Shown: one piece after another, positions 53,913 through 63,913 of the stretch
Position numbering within the stretch: position 1 is the first letter of the stretch
Layout: each line of letters begins with the position of its first letter
NCBI RefSeq assembly: GCF_003480435.1
Contig: NZ_QUJB01000001.1
Coordinates: 1 to 64,000, forward strand
Direction: 5' to 3'
DNA: 64,000 bases
Origin: Clostridium sp. AM30-24
Lineage (GTDB): Bacteria > Bacillota > Clostridia > Lachnospirales > Lachnospiraceae
Position numbers and translations under genes: made by a program
Notes under the pieces: generated by a model
Seen by the model: the letters and a program-made list of their open reading frames with translations, nothing else
Told to the model about the DNA's origin: nothing
Databases searched by the model: none

Positions 53913-55100
53913 TTACAGAAGACCTTCGTTGTATTTTCTGATGAGCTTCTGGATCTTGTCTGTCGGGGACAGGGAGTTTCCGATGGAAACGTCGTGGTTT
54001 AAGGAGTTGATGATGGCAGCGATGTACTTGCTCATATCAGCTTCCACATACCATTCCTTTGTGAAGAGCTCCGGGGAACGGTAGTTTAAGTTTGTTGTGA
54101 CAACGCTGTCGATGTAGCCCTTCTGGTAGAACTCATCGAACTTCTCGAAGCCTGCGGTGAAGAGACCAAAGGTGCAGCATACAACGACCTTCTCAGCCTT
54201 GCGCTCCTTTAACTCCTTGGCTGTGTCGAGCATGCTCTCACCGGAGGCGATCATATCGTCAACGACGATAACAGTCTTTCCCTCTACGGAGCTTCCGAGG
54301 AACTCGTGGGCAACGATCGGGTTTCTTCCGTTGATGACCTTGGAGTAATCCCTTCTTTTGTAGAACATACCCATATCTACACCGAGGTTGTTAGCGAGGT
54401 ATACGGCACGGCTCATAGCGCCTTCATCTGGGCTGATGACCATTAAGTGGTCTTTATCGATCTTTAAGGTATTGTCATGTTTAAACAGTGCTTTTACGAA
54501 CTGATAAGTCGGCATAAAGTTGTCAAGACCGGATAACGGAATCGCGTTCTGGACACGCGGATCATGTGCGTCAAATGTAATGATGTTGGATACGCCCATG
54601 TTTACTAATTCCTCAAGTGCCATAGCGCAGTCTAAGGACTCTCTGTGTGTGCGCTTATGCTGGCGGCTCTCGTAAAGGAACGGCATGATCACGTTGATAC
54701 GGTGTGCGGTGGATGCTGTGGCGCCGATGATTCTCTTTAAATCCTGATAGTGGTCATCCGGGGACATGTGGTTTACATATCCGGACATCTTGTAGGTGAG
54801 AGAATGGTTTGTAACATCGACCATGCAGAAAATATCAGTTCCGCGTACAGACTCGTTTACGATACCCTTTGCTTCACCGCTTCCGAAGCGCGGGCATGCG
54901 CAGTCAAGAAGATAGGAGTCAACATCGTAGCCGCGGTACTGTAAGTTGCCCTGGCGGCGAATTAATTCTTCCGTATCGTTGCGGCGGAAGTTTACAATGT
55001 GGTCATTCACTTTCTGTGCAAGATCGCGGCAGCTCTCAAGAGCAGCGATCTTAAGCGGTGCAAGCGGCAGACGGTCGTTGAAAACGTACTGGTTAGACAT
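53913..55100 (-). CDS. prs: Ribose-phosphate pyrophosphokinase
   Basis: 395 aa, longer than the ~315-aa standard enzyme mainly at the N-terminus (~40 residues) and in loops. Makes PRPP from ribose-5-phosphate and ATP for nucleotide, His and Trp synthesis. Motifs: ITFDAHDPRVQNAI and the PRPP loop VIVVDDMIASGESMLDTA. GGAGGA nine bases before the ATG. This longer type occurs in Clostridia beside a standard copy; which one this cell depends on cannot be told here. Confidence 0.9.
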   Translation of the reverse strand: MSNQYVFNDRLPLAPLKIAALESCRDLAQKVNDHIVNFRRNDTEELIRRQGNLQYRGYDVDSYLLDCACPRFGSGEAKGIVNESVRGTDIFCMVDVTNHSLTYKMSGYVNHMSPDDHYQDLKRIIGATASTAHRINVIMPFLYESRQHKRTHRESLDCAMALEELVNMGVSNIITFDAHDPRVQNAIPLSGLDNFMPTYQFVKALFKHDNTLKIDKDHLMVISPDEGAMSRAVYLANNLGVDMGMFYKRRDYSKVINGRNPIVAHEFLGSSVEGKTVIVVDDMIASGESMLDTAKELKERKAEKVVVCCTFGLFTAGFEKFDEFYQKGYIDSVVTTNLNYRSPELFTKEWYVEADMSKYIAAIINSLNHDVSIGNSLSPTDKIQKLIRKYNEGLL

Positions 55101-55294
55101 GTCAGATAATCCTCCGATTTTTTGTGTAGCGGCCCGGCCGGATCCTTTTTGCGGTCGGACTGTCAGATCATATTTTTTGCCAGCATTTCCTTATTTATAC
55201 GGATATCTGCAGGCATTCCACGCCGAGTATACCATTTTTGGACATTTTTCGTCAATAGTTTCATATAAATTAAGAGGAAAAAGAACATCGTTTC

Positions 55295-55323
55295 TTTACA
55301 AATCCCGGGAAGATTGGTATGAT
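55295..55323 (+). promoter_or_regulatory. Promoter of the DUF512-der-plsY-gpsA operon
   Basis: TTTACA (55295-55300), 17 bases, TATGAT (55318-55323). Confidence 0.6.
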
Positions 55324-55356
55324 TGTGTTTAGAACCATGCAGGAAGGGATAAGAAA

Positions 55357-56781
55357 GTGAAATATCAGGGACATAAAATTATGGCAGTTGCCCCGGGATC
55401 CATCGCGGAAGAGCTGGAACTGGAACCGGGTGACGTACTGCTCACCATAGACGGGGAAGAACTGGAAGATATCTTCGATTATGACTATATGACGGATGCC
55501 GAGAGTTTTGTCATGGTCGTGAGAAAAGCGGATGGAGAAGAGTGGGAGCTGGAGATCGAAAGCGGCGGGGAAGACTTAGGGCTTACTTTCGAGAACGGAC
55601 TCATGAGTGATTACAGATCCTGTTCAAATAACTGCATCTTCTGCTTCATCGACCAGATGCCGCCGGGAATGCGTGAGACGCTCTATTTTAAGGATGACGA
55701 TTCAAGACTGTCGTTCCTTCAGGGAAACTACATCACCCTGACTAATATGAAGGACAAGGATATTGAGCGGATCATCCGATTCCATCTGGCACCGATCAAT
55801 ATTTCCGTGCAGACGATGAACCCGGAGCTCCGCTGCAAAATGCTTCACAACCGGTTTGCCGGAGAGGCGTTAAAAAAGATCGATCGTCTCTACGAGGCAG
55901 AAACGGAGATGAACGGACAGATCGTTCTCTGTAAAGGCGTAAACGATGGAAAGGAGCTGGCCTACACGATCGAGCAGCTCTCGAAATACGCACCGGTCAT
56001 GCAGAGTGTATCGGTGGTTCCGGTCGGACTCTCAAAGTACCGCGACGGACTTTATCCGTTGGAGCCGTTTACGAAGGAAGATGCCTGTGAGGTGATCGAT
56101 CTGATCGAAAAATGGCAGACGATCAACTATGAGCGCCACGGGATCCATTTTATCCATGCCAGCGATGAATGGTATATTCTGGCGGAGCGGGAGCTGCCGG
56201 AAGAGGGACGATATGACGGGTATATCCAGCTGGAAAACGGGGTCGGAATGTTGAGACTGCTCCGGGAGGAAGTCATGGACGCTCTGGATGAAAAGACGGA
56301 TGATGGGAAAAAGGAAGAGATTTCCATCGCTACGGGACGTCTGCCGTACCCGTATCTGGCGAAACTTGTGCGGGAGATCGAAAAGGTCTATCCGGGACGA
56401 AATGTCCATGTCTACCCGATCAGAAATGACTTTTTCGGAGAGTCGATCACGGTGGCGGGGCTTATCACGGGACAGGATCTGATCGCCCAGCTGAAGGATA
56501 AAACTCTGGGTGACAGGCTGCTTCTCCCGGCAGTCATGTTTAAGAGCGGCGAGGAAGTCTTTCTGGATGACATCACAAAGACCCAGGCGGAAGATGCTTT
56601 ACAGATTCCGATAAATATAGTAAAATCAAGCGGATATGACCTTGTGGACGCAATTCTCGACCCGGAGGCGGCGAGAGAGCAGACAGCGGAACATGGGGCG
56701 TATGAGCTTACCATGAAGGATGCCGGCCTTACAGAGGACGGGGAAGTGATCCCGGACTGGGACGGCGAAAATGAACCGTGA
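55357..56781 (+). CDS. DUF512-domain radical-SAM-like protein
   Basis: 474 aa. N-terminal PDZ-like segment (IAEELELEPGDVLLTIDGEE), then CSNNCIFCFIDQMP, a CxxxCxxC cluster-type motif, in a radical-SAM-like barrel, then a C-terminal DUF512 region. The protein is widespread in Clostridia directly ahead of der, as here. No reaction is established to my knowledge. der starts 109 bases downstream. Confidence 0.85.
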   Translation: MKYQGHKIMAVAPGSIAEELELEPGDVLLTIDGEELEDIFDYDYMTDAESFVMVVRKADGEEWELEIESGGEDLGLTFENGLMSDYRSCSNNCIFCFIDQMPPGMRETLYFKDDDSRLSFLQGNYITLTNMKDKDIERIIRFHLAPINISVQTMNPELRCKMLHNRFAGEALKKIDRLYEAETEMNGQIVLCKGVNDGKELAYTIEQLSKYAPVMQSVSVVPVGLSKYRDGLYPLEPFTKEDACEVIDLIEKWQTINYERHGIHFIHASDEWYILAERELPEEGRYDGYIQLENGVGMLRLLREEVMDALDEKTDDGKKEEISIATGRLPYPYLAKLVREIEKVYPGRNVHVYPIRNDFFGESITVAGLITGQDLIAQLKDKTLGDRLLLPAVMFKSGEEVFLDDITKTQAEDALQIPINIVKSSGYDLVDAILDPEAAREQTAEHGAYELTMKDAGLTEDGEVIPDWDGENEP

Positions 56782-56890
56782 AACAAAACAGGCGGCAGCA
56801 GGCTGTAGAGGGTGTGCGACAGGATCTGCAGGCTGTTTTGGAAAGTGAACGAAAAGATGGCGGAAACTCCGCCGGAAGTGAGGAGAATAT

Positions 56891-58216
56891 ATGAGTAAAC
56901 CAGTAGTGGCGATCGTCGGCAGACCGAATGTTGGAAAATCCACACTCTTTAATGTGCTTGCCGGCAGTACAATTTCGATCGTAAAAGACACCCCGGGTGT
57001 GACAAGAGACCGTATTTATGCGGACTGTACCTGGTTAAACAACAACTTTACCCTGATCGATACAGGCGGAATCGAGCCGGATTCCAAAGATATCATTCTG
57101 GCACAGATGCGGGAACAGGCACAGATCGCGATCGATACTGCGGATGTCATCATCTTTATCGTAGATGTCCGTCAGGGTCTTGTGGACGCGGATTCCAAGG
57201 TTGCGGACATGCTTAGAAAGTCAAAAAAACCGGTGGTCCTTGCAGTCAACAAAGTGGACAGCATGGCAAAATTCGGAAACGATGTATATGAGTTCTATAA
57301 TTTGGGAATCGGTGATCCGGTTCCGGTATCCGCAGCGTCAAGGCTTGGGCTCGGCGAGCTTCTCGACGAGGTTGTAAAATATTTCCGCGAGGATCAGACT
57401 GACGACAGCGAGGATGACCGCCCGAGAATCGCGATCGTCGGAAAACCCAATGTCGGAAAATCTTCTATTATCAACAAGCTTCTCGGTGAGAACCGTGTAA
57501 TTGTATCCAATATTGCCGGAACCACAAGGGATGCCGTCGATACGGAGATCGTGAGAAACGGCACGGAATATATCTTTATTGATACCGCGGGCTTAAGAAG
57601 AAAAAGCAAGATCAAGGAGGATATCGAGCGTTACAGCATTATCCGTACGGTGACGGCAGTGGAGCGCGCGGATGTGGTCCTCATGGTCATCGATGCCGTT
57701 GAGGGGATTACCGAGCAGGATGCAAAGATCGCCGGTATCGCCCACGACCGCGGAAAAGGCGTGATCGTCGTTGTCAACAAGTGGGATGCGATCGAAAAGA
57801 ATGACAAGACGATCTACGAGTACACGAGAAAATTAAAAGAGACCTTGTCCTATATGCCATACGCGGAGTATCTCTTCGTGTCTGCACTGACCGGACAGAG
57901 AATGGAAAAGCTTTTCGAACTTATCGATATGGTCCGCGAGAATCAGACGCTCCGTGTCGCTACCGGTGTATTAAACGAGATCGTGACAGAAGCAGTCGCT
58001 ATGCAGCAGCCGCCGTCCGATAAGGGCAAACGCTTAAAGATCTACTATGTGACCCAGGTTGCGGTAAAACCGCCGACCTTCGTGATCTTTGTAAATGATA
58101 AGGAGCTGATGCATTTCTCCTACACAAGATACTTAGAGAACAAGATCCGCGAAGCTTTCGGATTCCGCGGTACCTCCTTAAAATTCATCATCCGTGAGAG
58201 GAAGGAGAAGGATTAA
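56891..58216 (+). CDS. der: Ribosome-assembly GTPase Der (EngA)
   Basis: 441 aa with two tandem G domains: [14 protein letters not shown] with DTPGVTRDR and NKVD in the first; [14 protein letters not shown] with [11 protein letters not shown] and NKWD in the second; and a KH-like C-terminal domain. Essential for 50S subunit maturation. GAAGTGAGGAG upstream. plsY starts four bases after its stop. Confidence 0.97.
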   Translation: MSKPVVAIVGRPNVGKSTLFNVLAGSTISIVKDTPGVTRDRIYADCTWLNNNFTLIDTGGIEPDSKDIILAQMREQAQIAIDTADVIIFIVDVRQGLVDADSKVADMLRKSKKPVVLAVNKVDSMAKFGNDVYEFYNLGIGDPVPVSAASRLGLGELLDEVVKYFREDQTDDSEDDRPRIAIVGKPNVGKSSIINKLLGENRVIVSNIAGTTRDAVDTEIVRNGTEYIFIDTAGLRRKSKIKEDIERYSIIRTVTAVERADVVLMVIDAVEGITEQDAKIAGIAHDRGKGVIVVVNKWDAIEKNDKTIYEYTRKLKETLSYMPYAEYLFVSALTGQRMEKLFELIDMVRENQTLRVATGVLNEIVTEAVAMQQPPSDKGKRLKIYYVTQVAVKPPTFVIFVNDKELMHFSYTRYLENKIREAFGFRGTSLKFIIRERKEKD

Positions 58217-58219
58217 GCA

Positions 58220-58858
58220 ATGGACAGAGTGCTTTGTCTTGTTATGGGTTATGTGTTTGGACTGTTCCAAACCGGATATCTTTATGGTAAGATAAACCAT
58301 ATCGACATCAGAAATTACGGAAGCGGAAACTCCGGAACGACTAATGCGCTCCGGGTTCTCGGAAAAAAAGCCGGACTCATTGTCTTCGCAGGTGACTTTT
58401 TAAAGACTGTGTTCGCATGTCTTGCAGCCCGCCTGATCTTTCAGGAAAGCCCGGATACGGATCTTTATGTCCTGTATGCCGGTCTCGGTGTTGTCCTTGG
58501 ACATAACTTCCCGTGCTACTTAAAATTTAAAGGCGGAAAGGGAATCGCCTCCATGGCCGGGATCCTTGTGTCCATGGACTGGCGTGTGACACTTGTCTGC
58601 GCGGCACTGTTTTTGGGGGCGGTCATCCTTACAAGATATGTGTCCCTCGGATCGATCCTGGTAGTGATCTCGTTCTTTATCCAGATGCTGATCTACGGAA
58701 CACGGGGGGATTACCGTGTCTCCGGGGGGAGAATTATGGAGTTTTTTGCTGTTTCCTTTGTCCTGATGGCGATGGCAATCTGGAGACATAAGACGAATAT
58801 CAAGAGACTCTTATCCGGCACGGAAAATAAGCTCTGGGGTGGAAAAAAGGCAAAATAA
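58220..58858 (+). CDS. plsY: Glycerol-3-phosphate acyltransferase PlsY
   Basis: 212 aa, multi-pass membrane enzyme using acyl-phosphate to acylate glycerol-3-phosphate, the first step of phospholipid synthesis. Motifs: YGSGNSGTTNALRVLGKKAG, GHNFPCYLKFKGGKGIA, and VSLGSI near the C-terminal third. It is between der and gpsA, and gpsA supplies its glycerol-3-phosphate. Confidence 0.96.
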   Translation: MDRVLCLVMGYVFGLFQTGYLYGKINHIDIRNYGSGNSGTTNALRVLGKKAGLIVFAGDFLKTVFACLAARLIFQESPDTDLYVLYAGLGVVLGHNFPCYLKFKGGKGIASMAGILVSMDWRVTLVCAALFLGAVILTRYVSLGSILVVISFFIQMLIYGTRGDYRVSGGRIMEFFAVSFVLMAMAIWRHKTNIKRLLSGTENKLWGGKKAK

Positions 58859-58913
58859 AGGTTACATAAGAATATCAGCCAGAACAGGGCGGAGAAAAAA
58901 GGAGTTCCTGAAC

Positions 58914-59921
58914 ATGGAAAAGATTGGTATTATCGGTTCCGGTACTTGGGGAACCGCAATAGCGGTACTGTTAAAAAATAACGGACATGAGGTTACACTG
59001 TGGTCTGCGATCCCGGCGGAGATCGAGGAGATGGCAAAGACCAGGACCCACAAGAATCTTCCGGGTGTCACACTTCCGGATGGAATCATCTATACCGCTG
59101 ATCTGGAAGCAGCAATGAAGGATAAGAACCTTCTTGTAATGGCAGTTCCGTCTGTATACGTGCGCAGCACGGCACAGAAGATGAAGCCGTTCTGCAGGGA
59201 CGGACAGCTCATCGTTGATGTAGCGAAGGGAATCGAGGAGGGCACACTTTATACGATGACCCAGATCATCAAGGATGAACTCCCAATGGCGGAGGCGGCC
59301 GTTCTTTCCGGACCGAGCCACGCCGAGGAGGTAAGCCGCGGACTTCCTACGCTTTGCGTTGCGGGATCCCATAAGAAAAATATCGCGGAGTACATCCAGG
59401 CCATATTTATCAGCCCGGTATTCCGTGTATACACGAGCCCGGATGTACTGGGAATCGAGACCGGCGCTGCATTAAAGAACGTCGTAGCTCTGGCTGCCGG
59501 TATCGCTGACGGTCTCGGATACGGAGATAACGCAAAGGCAGCTCTCATCACCCGCGGAATGGCAGAAATCGCGAGACTCGGCGTTGCCATGGGTGGAAAA
59601 TACCAGACATATGCAGGACTTTCCGGGATCGGTGATCTGATCGTGACCTGCGCCAGCATGCACAGCAGAAACCGCCGTGCCGGTATCCTCATCGGAAAAG
59701 GGTATACGATGGAAGAGGCAATGAAGGAAGTCCAGATGGTAGTAGAAGGCGTTTACTCCGCGAAGGCCGCAAGAGCCCTCGCACAGAAATACAATGTTTC
59801 CATGCCGATCGTGGAGCAGGTAAACGAAGTCCTGTTTGAAGGAAAACCTGCGAAGGAGGCCGTAGCGGATCTGATGCTCCGTGACAAGAGAATCGAGCAC
59901 AGCGACCTTCCATGGGAATAA
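58914..59921 (+). CDS. gpsA: Glycerol-3-phosphate dehydrogenase [NAD(P)+]
   Basis: 335 aa from ATG 58914 (AAAAAAGGAG upstream); the opening back to 58839 is inside plsY. NAD(P) motif IGIIGSGTWGTAIAVLL; ALSGPSHAEEV-like VLSGPSHAEEVSRGLP; catalytic Lys in GAALKNVVALAAGIADGLG. Reduces dihydroxyacetone phosphate. The stop codon touches repeat copy 3, whose palindrome may end transcription. Confidence 0.96.
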   Translation: MEKIGIIGSGTWGTAIAVLLKNNGHEVTLWSAIPAEIEEMAKTRTHKNLPGVTLPDGIIYTADLEAAMKDKNLLVMAVPSVYVRSTAQKMKPFCRDGQLIVDVAKGIEEGTLYTMTQIIKDELPMAEAAVLSGPSHAEEVSRGLPTLCVAGSHKKNIAEYIQAIFISPVFRVYTSPDVLGIETGAALKNVVALAAGIADGLGYGDNAKAALITRGMAEIARLGVAMGGKYQTYAGLSGIGDLIVTCASMHSRNRRAGILIGKGYTMEEAMKEVQMVVEGVYSAKAARALAQKYNVSMPIVEQVNEVLFEGKPAKEAVADLMLRDKRIEHSDLPWE

Positions 59922-60012
59922 AAAAGAATGTGCCTTGGCACATTCTTGCGCCTCGCGCGGTCGCTTGCGACAGTCTGCATCTTCGTGCGAGTGCGCATCT
60001 TTGGCACTGACG
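59922..60012 (-). repeat. Dispersed repeat, copy 3 (inverted)
   Basis: Reverse-oriented relative of copies 1 and 2. AAGAATGTGCC (59924-59934), TT, GGCACATTCTT (59937-59947) is a perfect 11-bp hairpin right behind gpsA; then GCTTGCGACAGTCTGCATC and GTGCGAGTGCGCATC. Confidence 0.75.
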
Positions 60013-60041
60013 GCATAAAATCTCCCCCTCGCGCATACACT
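60013..60041 (+). promoter_or_regulatory. Sigma-E sporulation promoter of spoIVA
   Basis: GCATAAA (60013-60019), 14 bases, CATACACT (60034-60041). The -10 fits the sigma-E consensus CATACANT fully and the -35 fits in part. Mother-cell expression of spoIVA by sigma-E is established in Bacillus. Confidence 0.75.
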
Positions 60042-60069
60042 GCAACAGTATATGCGAGGGGGTATTTTT

Positions 60070-61542
60070 ATGGATGATTTCCATGTGTACAAGGATATCG
60101 AGGCGAGGACGGGCGGAGAGATCTACATTGGGGTCGTAGGACCTGTTAGAACCGGAAAATCCACATTTATCAAACGTTTCATGGAGCTTCTTGTTCTTCC
60201 GAAACTTCCGGACGGTCAGAAGAAGGCACAGACGAGAGACGAATTGCCCCAGAGTGCCGCAGGAAAGACCATTATGACTACAGAGCCGAAATTCATTCCG
60301 AAGGAAGCGGCGGAGCTCGACCTCGCTGAGGGGATCAGGGCAAAAGTACGACTAATCGACTGTGTTGGATTTATGGTGGAAGGCGCTGCGGGACATATGG
60401 AAAATGGGGAGGAGCGGGTCGTGAAGACGCCTTGGTACGACTATGAGATCCCATTTACCCAGGCGGCGGAGATCGGGACGAGAAAGGTGATCCGGGACCA
60501 TTCCACGATCGGGATCGTTGTAGCCTGTGATGGGAGCTTTGGAGAACTTTCGCGGGAAGATTTTAAGGAAGCAGAAGAGCAGACGATCTCGGAGTTAAAG
60601 GAGATCGGGAAACCATTCCTGATCCTGTTAAATTCCACGAGACCCTACGCGGCGGAGACGAAAGCTCTGGCGTTAAAGCTGGAAAACCAGTATGGGGTTC
60701 CGGTGCGGACGGCGAACTGTGAACAGTTAAAGAAGGAGGATATAGAGGAAATACTAAGCACCGTGCTGTTGGAATTTCCGGTGACAGAACTCGATTTTGA
60801 GATCCCCAAATGGGTGGAGATCCTTCCGGACGACCATGCGCTGAAAAAGAATATGATCGCGGAGGCTGAAAAACTCCTGATGACATCGGTCCGGATGAAA
60901 CATGTGCCGAAGGAGACTGTGCCGGAGAACGGTCAGCCTGTGAAAAAACTGGTCACAGATGAGCTGGATCTCGCAAGCGGACGGGTGACGATCCGGGTTC
61001 TGGTGGATGATGGAGTATATTTTGAGGTTCTGAGTGATATTTCCGGATTACCGGTTCAGGATGAGTACAGTCTGTTTCAGATTCTAAAAGAGTCTGCCGC
61101 GATGCAGGGAGAATATGAGAAGGTGAAAAATGCTTTGGCAGAGGTGCGTCAGAAAGGCTATGGAATTGTTCTGCCGGATAAGACGGAGATATCCCTGGAT
61201 GAGCCGGAACTGATCCGCCACGGCAGCAAATACGGGGTGAAGATCCACGCTCAGGCACCGTCCATAAACCTCATAAAGGCCAGAATCGAGACAGAGATCG
61301 CCCCCATAGTAGGAAACGAGCAGCAGGCAAAGGATCTGATCGCGTACATAAAAGACGGGGAAGCAACGGAGGAAGGCGTATGGGATACGAATATTTTTGG
61401 AAAGTCAGTGGAGCAGATCGTGGAGGACGGAATGCAGGCAAAAATTTCCCAGATGACGGAGGACTGCCAGATCAAGCTTCAGGATACTCTGCAGAAAATT
61501 ATTAATGACAGTAATGGCGGAATGATTTGCATAATTATCTGA
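60070..61542 (+). CDS. spoIVA: Stage IV sporulation protein A
   Basis: 490 aa from ATG 60070 with GAGGGGG six to seven bases upstream; an ATG at 60052 would overlap this site. Spore-coat base ATPase that polymerises on the forespore surface. Walker A in GPVRTGKSTFIKRFMEL, sensor-like stretch RLIDCVGFMVEGAAGH, and a conserved C-terminal end (GGMICIII). The last 20 residues match the membrane-contact tail of the family. Marks the organism as an endospore former. Confidence 0.96.
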   Translation: MDDFHVYKDIEARTGGEIYIGVVGPVRTGKSTFIKRFMELLVLPKLPDGQKKAQTRDELPQSAAGKTIMTTEPKFIPKEAAELDLAEGIRAKVRLIDCVGFMVEGAAGHMENGEERVVKTPWYDYEIPFTQAAEIGTRKVIRDHSTIGIVVACDGSFGELSREDFKEAEEQTISELKEIGKPFLILLNSTRPYAAETKALALKLENQYGVPVRTANCEQLKKEDIEEILSTVLLEFPVTELDFEIPKWVEILPDDHALKKNMIAEAEKLLMTSVRMKHVPKETVPENGQPVKKLVTDELDLASGRVTIRVLVDDGVYFEVLSDISGLPVQDEYSLFQILKESAAMQGEYEKVKNALAEVRQKGYGIVLPDKTEISLDEPELIRHGSKYGVKIHAQAPSINLIKARIETEIAPIVGNEQQAKDLIAYIKDGEATEEGVWDTNIFGKSVEQIVEDGMQAKISQMTEDCQIKLQDTLQKIINDSNGGMICIII

Positions 61543-61555
61543 AATTTGCTATAAT
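61527..61555 (+). promoter_or_regulatory. Promoter of the beta-CASP hydrolase gene
   Basis: TTGCAT (61527-61532), 17 bases, TATAAT (61550-61555), beginning inside the end of spoIVA. Confidence 0.65.
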
Positions 61556-61761
61556 AGATGCAAATAATACAGCTGATTTACAGAACGAAACAATTCGGAA
61601 CATTTTTGTATGCGGCTGTAAAATATTACAGGGCAAGCGGCAGGAATCTGAAAAAGAAGAGTATGAAGAACAAAGCGGTCCAACAGTGATATGTGCCGGA
61701 CTGAATCATTAAGGGAAAAGAACGACTGGGGCTGCAGATTCGCCGCGAAAGGAGGAGTTCC

Positions 61762-63363
61762 ATGAAACTGACATTTATCGGTGCGGATCATGAAGTGACT
61801 GGTAGCTGCCATTACCTCAATGCGGCTGGAAAGAACATCCTTGTGGATTACGGAATGGAACAGGGCGGAAACGTCTATGAGAACGCGGAGCTTCCGATCC
61901 CGTTCTCCGATGTGGACTATATCTTTGTCACTCATGCCCATATCGACCATTCAGGTCTGCTTCCGCTGATCTATGCGAAAGGCTTTAAGGGGCAGATCTT
62001 TGCGTCTCAGGCCACCTGCGATCTCTGCAACATTATGTTAAAAGACAGTGCCCACATCCAGGAGATGGAGGCTGAGTGGAAGAACCGGAAGGCGAGGCGA
62101 GCCGGAAATCCGGAGGTTCAGGCGCTCTATACGGTAAACGACGCGGAAGGGGTTCTGAAACACTTTGTCCCCTGCCATTATGGCGATATCTTAACGATCT
62201 GTGACGGGCTGAAGGTCCGTTTTACGGATGTGGGACACCTTTTGGGATCTGCGTCCATTGAAGTCTGGATCGATGAGGACGGTGTACAGAAAAAGATCGT
62301 CTTCTCCGGCGATATCGGAAACAAGAATAAGCCTCTGATCAAGGATCCGCAGTACACGGATGAGGCAGATTATGTGGTTATGGAGTGCACCTACGGTGAC
62401 CGTTCCCATGACCGGACCCACGAGCATATCGAGGAGTTCGCGAAGATCATCCAGAGAACTTTGGACCGCGGAGGAAACGTTGTAGTTCCGGCCTTCGCAG
62501 TGGGCAGGACGCAGGAGATCCTTTACTTTATCCGTAAGATCAAGGAGGAGGGACTCGTCACCGGACATGACGGCTTCCCGGTCTATGTGGACAGCCCGCT
62601 GGCTGTTGAGGCGACCCATGTGTTCAATAAAAACATTTCCGAGTGCTTTGACGAGGAGGCGATGGATCTTGTGAACCGGGGCATCAATCCGATCGGATTC
62701 CCCGGACTGAAGCTTTCCGTCAGCAGTGACGATTCCAAGGCTATAAACTTCAATTCAGAGCCAAAGGTCATTGTTTCCGCGGCAGGTATGTGTGATGCCG
62801 GACGAATCCGCCACCACTTAAAACATAACCTCTGGAGGCAGGAATGTACGATCGTATTCGCCGGATATCAGGCGATCGGAACGCTTGGGCGAAGCCTGAT
62901 TGATGGTGCGGAGGTCGTAAAGCTCTTCGGTGAGACGATCGACGTGGAAGCGGAGATTGTGCGGTTAGACGGACTTTCCGGCCACGCGGACAGGGAGGGA
63001 CTTCTCACCTGGATCAATGCGTTCAAAAAGAAACCGGACCGTGTATTTATGGTACATGGCGATGATCTTGTGTGCACGAAATTCGCGAACCTCCTGCGGT
63101 CGGATTATGACCTTGTCGCGGACGCTCCGTTCTCGGGATCGGAGTTTGACCTTGCCGCAGGCGTATGGATCAAACAGACTGTCGGTATCCCGATTCAGAA
63201 AGAGACAGCGAGACAAAAGGAGAACAAGTCCATCTTTGCTCTTCTTGTGGCAGCGGGCGAGCGCTTGATGCGGATCATCCAGAAAAACCGCGACTGTGCA
63301 AACAAGGATATCAAGAAATTTACGGCGGAGGTCAATGCCCTCTGCGAAAAATGGGATCTTTGA
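61762..63363 (+). CDS. Metallo-beta-lactamase-fold beta-CASP RNA hydrolase
   Basis: 533 aa, AGGAGG nine bases upstream. Zinc site THAHIDHSGLLP (HxHxDH), further His in GHLLGSA, then beta-CASP motifs including PAFAVGRTQEIL and FAGYQAIGTLGR, and SGHADREGLLTW. This is the CPSF73-like bacterial branch (YsiA/KH-less type) thought to process RNA; the ~60-residue C-terminal helix pair is extra. Exact RNA substrate unknown. Confidence 0.88.
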   Translation: MKLTFIGADHEVTGSCHYLNAAGKNILVDYGMEQGGNVYENAELPIPFSDVDYIFVTHAHIDHSGLLPLIYAKGFKGQIFASQATCDLCNIMLKDSAHIQEMEAEWKNRKARRAGNPEVQALYTVNDAEGVLKHFVPCHYGDILTICDGLKVRFTDVGHLLGSASIEVWIDEDGVQKKIVFSGDIGNKNKPLIKDPQYTDEADYVVMECTYGDRSHDRTHEHIEEFAKIIQRTLDRGGNVVVPAFAVGRTQEILYFIRKIKEEGLVTGHDGFPVYVDSPLAVEATHVFNKNISECFDEEAMDLVNRGINPIGFPGLKLSVSSDDSKAINFNSEPKVIVSAAGMCDAGRIRHHLKHNLWRQECTIVFAGYQAIGTLGRSLIDGAEVVKLFGETIDVEAEIVRLDGLSGHADREGLLTWINAFKKKPDRVFMVHGDDLVCTKFANLLRSDYDLVADAPFSGSEFDLAAGVWIKQTVGIPIQKETARQKENKSIFALLVAAGERLMRIIQKNRDCANKDIKKFTAEVNALCEKWDL

Positions 63364-63433
63364 CCGCGGCATGAACCGGCAACGCCCGGAGATCCCTGCG
63401 AAATAAGACATCTGAGAGGAATAACAAAAAGAA

Positions 63434-63913
63434 ATGAACGTGACACTATATACGGACGGAGCGGCCCGTGGAAATCCTGATGGGCCGGGCGGCTATGGCG
63501 CAGTGCTCCAGTTTATCGACAAAAATGGAGTACTCCATGAGAAGGAACTGTCTGCAGGGTATGTGCGGACAACCAATAACCGGATGGAACTGATGGCGGC
63601 GATCGCAGGACTCGAGGCATTAAACAGGTCCTGTGAGGTAGATCTCTATTCCGACTCCAAGTATCTGGTGGACGCTTTCAACCAGAAATGGATCGACGGC
63701 TGGGTAAAGCATAACTGGGTCCGCCCGAAAACAGGACCGGTGAAGAATTCAGATCTTTGGAAGCGGCTGCTTGCCGCAATGAACCCGCATAAGGTGACGT
63801 TTCACTGGGTCAAGGGCCACGACGGACACCCCGGAAACGAGCGCTGTGACCGGCTGGCGACTAACGCCGCGGATAGTGGGAATCTGCTGGTGGATGAAGG
63901 CCTAAGTGGCTAA
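63434..63913 (+). CDS. rnhA: Ribonuclease HI
   Basis: 159 aa. Removes RNA from RNA-DNA hybrids. Catalytic Asp in [18 protein letters not shown], Glu in [15 protein letters not shown], Asp in [12 protein letters not shown], and the final Asp in the C-terminal helix (GNERCDRLA), with [10 protein letters not shown] as the His loop. Follows the beta-CASP gene by 70 bases; GAGAGGAA upstream of the ATG. Confidence 0.95.
   Translation: MNVTLYTDGAARGNPDGPGGYGAVLQFIDKNGVLHEKELSAGYVRTTNNRMELMAAIAGLEALNRSCEVDLYSDSKYLVDAFNQKWIDGWVKHNWVRPKTGPVKNSDLWKRLLAAMNPHKVTFHWVKGHDGHPGNERCDRLATNAADSGNLLVDEGLSG

Noticed and set aside
61527..61712. 61-codon frame after spoIVA
   Set aside because: It overlaps the promoter at 61527-61555, has no Shine-Dalgarno and no recognisable sequence.
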